Shown in pieces: positions 5,307 through 7,400 of a stretch of DNA of 7,400 nt. The notes beneath the pieces are model-generated. The model was given only the letters and a program-made list of their open reading frames with translations, was not told where the DNA came from and searched no databases. A program made the translations under genes and the position numbers. Every line of letters begins with the position of its first letter. Positions within the stretch are counted from its first letter, which is position 1. Source of the DNA: Armatimonadetes bacterium UBA5829. GTDB taxonomy: Bacteria > Armatimonadota > UBA5829. The stretch is from contig DJHI01000117.1 of NCBI GenBank assembly GCA_002431715.1, positions 815 to 8,214 on the forward strand, read 5' to 3'.

Positions 5307-7400
5307 ATGAAAGTGCTCGACAACTGTCATTCCGATGAGGAACGACGAGGAATCTGCTTTTTCGATTGCTATGGTGCTCAAAAGCGGATTTCTCACTTCG
5401 TACGAAATGACAATGGACGAGGCCATAAGCTTATTAAAAGAAGCTCCTATATACCACGCCCGATCACTCTTGCGCTAATCTTGATTTTAGCGTTATGCGC
5501 TTTATCTTGCTTTGCGGCGTCCCCAAGCCCTCTCCCACGGCATGAAGGCAAGTCGAAGAAGATAATCGTTGTCATTGCAAATCGTCTCACTCTGGATGAT
5601 CTGGACAACGCATCTTATCCCGCAATCACGAAGATGATTCAAAAAGGCGCAGTCGGTCTTATAAGCCCAAATTGCGCCAAAGGCAAGAACGAGCTTTCGT
5701 GCATGCTCACGGCCGGAGCCGGTTCGAGCTGCAAGGGTGGAGGATTTCTCTTTAATTTCTATGATTCGGATGAAATTATCGACGGACAGCCTGCTCCGGA
5801 GTGCTATTCAAGACAGACCGGCTACGAGGCCGAATCCGGCTCAGCAGTATTTTTAGGTCTCGGGCCTGCCCTGCGCGCAAATATGGAGCTTGCAAAGCCT
5901 GCAAAACTTGGCGCGCTCGGCGATGCCCTACATGAAGCAGGAAAGAAGACCGCCGCTGAAGGAAACGCCGATATCGCGCCCAAAAAGACAAATCGCGCCG
6001 CTGCGGTGCTTGCAATGGATTCACGCGGGCAGATAGATTTCGGCTCTCTGCAAAAGCCTCTTGATTTATCTGCTATAAGGAACGCGGATTTTACAGTCAT
6101 TAATTTTGGAGACTCAACTCGACTCGACGACCTCAAAACCAGAATGACCGATAAAGCGTTTGAATCTCATAAGGCCGAAGCTTTATGCGATCTTGATAAG
6201 CTGGTCGATAAACTTATCAATTCCAAAACCGACGTTATACTCGTCTCGTTCGGCCTGCCTATAGGCGGGCAGTGGAATCGATTGACCCCGATTGTTATTT
6301 ATGGTCCGAATATGTCGGGGCTGCTCACATCTCCAACCACACGAACCCCCGGCCTTATCGCGGCAAGTGACTTCGCTCCAACAGTTTTGAGCATGTTCGA
6401 CATACCGGCGCCTCCCGAAGTGATGGGTAGAGCCGCTCAGACGATCTCAAGCACGGATAAGCTGAAAGATATCCGCGACCTGGATACCATTGTTCTGGTT
6501 CACGAAGTCATAGTGAATCCGGTGATATATGTGATAATGATCATAGGCACGATCACCTTTGTTTTGGCTGTCATCGCTCTTGCCTTCTCGCTCAAAGCCA
6601 GAAGGCGAATATGCGGGATTGTTCGGCTAGGGCTGGTTACCTGTTGGGCATCTTCAATCGCTATGCTGCTTGCGGTTCTCGCCCCGCCGGATACCAAATT
6701 TCAGCTAATTGCGATATTCGGATTCTGGATCGCTATAATTCTCACAGGTTTCTTGATTGGAAAAGCGATTTATCGCGCGAATGGTCTTAAAGCAGCGCCA
6801 TTATTGACCGTATTCGCTATCGGCGTGGCGGTAATCCTGATCGATGCGTTTACCGGCGGTAACCTTTGCAAGTTTTCCCTGCCCAGCCAGTTTCAGATCA
6901 GTGGGTTCAGATATTACGGAATCGGAAACGAATATGCCGGTATACTGATAGCAATGGCCGCGTTGTTATCGACATTCAGCGGCAGGAATACTCGGCCATG
7001 GCTGACCATGATTTTGGGGGTAATAATAATCCTGGCTTTAGGGCTCGGCAGAGTGGGAGCCAATTATGGCGGGACAATAACCGCGGCGGTTACATTTGGG
7101 CTTATGGCTGTCAGTATAAAGCGTGAAAAATTTGGTTTCAGGCATATTGCAGCGGCATTTTTTGTTGGAATAGCCGCGCTTGCTGCTTTGTCGATCATCG
7201 ATTATCGTATTTTCGGCTCGACAGCGGCTCATGCCGGTCGAATGGCGAGTCTGGTTCAAAGAGTGGGAGGAGATTATGTAATCTCGCTCATCGTCCGTAA
7301 AATGTTACTGAATCTGCATATCATAGTTCGTCCCGAAGCCATAATCGCATACGCGGTTCTCATTCCCAGTTTCCTGTTCTGGGTTTATAAAGTGCCTCGA
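5307..7400 (+). CDS. Alkaline-phosphatase-superfamily-like domain fused to a polytopic membrane domain (3' truncated)
   Basis: The frame is open from ATG 5307 to the window edge, 698 codons without a stop. Residues 7-35 are encoded by a palindromic repeat. Residues 53-71 (ITLALILILALCALSCFAA) form a signal peptide or anchor. Residues about 86-385 look like an alkaline-phosphatase-fold domain: a first strand IIVVIANRLTLDDL, GAVGLISP, VINFGDSTRLDD (Asp269), LTPIVIYGP, and ASDFAPTVL (from Ala353) ending in GRA. It should lie outside the cytoplasm. At least nine membrane segments follow (starting near 406, 440, 467, 497, 543, 566, 588, 614 and 679), with FRYYGIGNEYAG at 534-545 and GANYGGT at 584-590. 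From memory, the same two-part architecture and GIGNEY motif occur in uncharacterised proteins of Firmicutes. Residue 92 is Asn where the superfamily's first metal Asp is expected, and the usual Asp-His pair seems replaced by SFG (314-316). Function unknown. Confidence 0.85.
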   Translation, partial: MKVLDNCHSDEERRGICFFDCYGAQKRISHFVRNDNGRGHKLIKRSSYIPRPITLALILILALCALSCFAASPSPLPRHEGKSKKIIVVIANRLTLDDLDNASYPAITKMIQKGAVGLISPNCAKGKNELSCMLTAGAGSSCKGGGFLFNFYDSDEIIDGQPAPECYSRQTGYEAESGSAVFLGLGPALRANMELAKPAKLGALGDALHEAGKKTAAEGNADIAPKKTNRAAAVLAMDSRGQIDFGSLQKPLDLSAIRNADFTVINFGDSTRLDDLKTRMTDKAFESHKAEALCDLDKLVDKLINSKTDVILVSFGLPIGGQWNRLTPIVIYGPNMSGLLTSPTTRTPGLIAASDFAPTVLSMFDIPAPPEVMGRAAQTISSTDKLKDIRDLDTIVLVHEVIVNPVIYVIMIIGTITFVLAVIALAFSLKARRRICGIVRLGLVTCWASSIAMLLAVLAPPDTKFQLIAIFGFWIAIILTGFLIGKAIYRANGLKAAPLLTVFAIGVAVILIDAFTGGNLCKFSLPSQFQISGFRYYGIGNEYAGILIAMAALLSTFSGRNTRPWLTMILGVIIILALGLGRVGANYGGTITAAVTFGLMAVSIKREKFGFRHIAAAFFVGIAALAALSIIDYRIFGSTAAHAGRMASLVQRVGGDYVISLIVRKMLLNLHIIVRPEAIIAYAVLIPSFLFWVYKVPR
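5325..5412. repeat. 88-nt imperfect palindrome (interspersed-repeat type) within a coding frame
   Basis: The outer arms are TGTCATTCCG (5325-5334) and CGAAATGACA (5403-5412), pairing at 9 of 10 positions. The inner stem pairs 5347-5361 with 5380-5394 over all 15 positions, two of them G-U, leaving an 18-nt loop (5362-5379). The stems are separated by an asymmetric internal loop of 12 and 8 nt. Terminal TGTCATTCCG and internal GAGGAATCTGC are typical of palindromic repeats scattered between genes in many environmental bacteria; that link is from memory. No clear target-site duplication is visible. Here the element lies inside the N-terminal codons of the membrane protein gene and contains no in-frame stop. 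Confidence 0.75.

Noticed and set aside
5413..5478. ATG 5413 just after the palindrome as an alternative start
   Set aside because: It is in the wrong frame and reaches TAA after about 21 codons, so it cannot start the membrane protein.
6866..7126. An 86-codon + strand frame inside the membrane protein gene
   Set aside because: It overlaps the FRYYGIGNEYAG region in another frame and has low-complexity, non-family-like sequence. The continuous 698-codon frame explains this DNA.

Overview
The window is bacterial, with densely packed genes that all read on the + strand. Sampled stretches of alaS are about 50-60% G+C. I cannot assign a species. A polytopic membrane protein fused to an alkaline-phosphatase-like domain with a YGIGNEY motif, a 7-nt repeat array in an intergenic gap, and a TGTCATTCCG...-type palindromic repeat would fit a deep-branching phylum such as Armatimonadota, or a Firmicute- or Chloroflexi-like lineage. 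This placement is a low-confidence inference.

Layout: (1) positions 2-115 hold the last 37 codons of an unrecognised gene. (2) About 75 nt of AT-rich DNA (100-174) contains inverted arrays of a 7-nt repeat. (3) A tight three-gene operon follows: a PfkB/ribokinase-family sugar kinase (191-1126), a small 4-oxalocrotonate-tautomerase-family enzyme (1130-1363) and a GNAT N-acetyltransferase of the BltD/PaiA polyamine-acetyltransferase type (1360-1833). The gaps are 3 nt and then a 4-nt ATGA overlap, so translation is probably coupled. (4) After 26 nt comes an MNT nucleotidyltransferase-HEPN pair (1860-2186 and 2170-2550, 17-nt overlap), a toxin-antitoxin-like two-gene module. It is poorer in G+C than alaS and was probably acquired separately. 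(5) A short gap carries a two-unit version of the 7-nt repeat. (6) A complete alanyl-tRNA synthetase gene, alaS (2608-5256), follows. (7) A long open frame from 5307 to the window edge (at least 698 codons) encodes an N-terminal hydrophobic segment, an extracytoplasmic alkaline-phosphatase-superfamily-like domain and at least nine predicted membrane segments.

The most unusual point is at the start of the last gene. An 88-nt imperfect palindrome (5325-5412), of the kind normally found between genes, lies inside the reading frame between the only well-supported start codon and the signal/anchor segment. About 29 residues of the predicted protein therefore come from repeat DNA. The phosphatase-like domain also seems to lack the usual metal-binding Asp and Asp-His pair, so it may not be a conventional hydrolase. 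The HEPN protein lacks the RX4-6H ribonuclease motif of HepT-type toxins. No tRNA, rRNA, CRISPR array, transposase or convincing intrinsic terminator was found.
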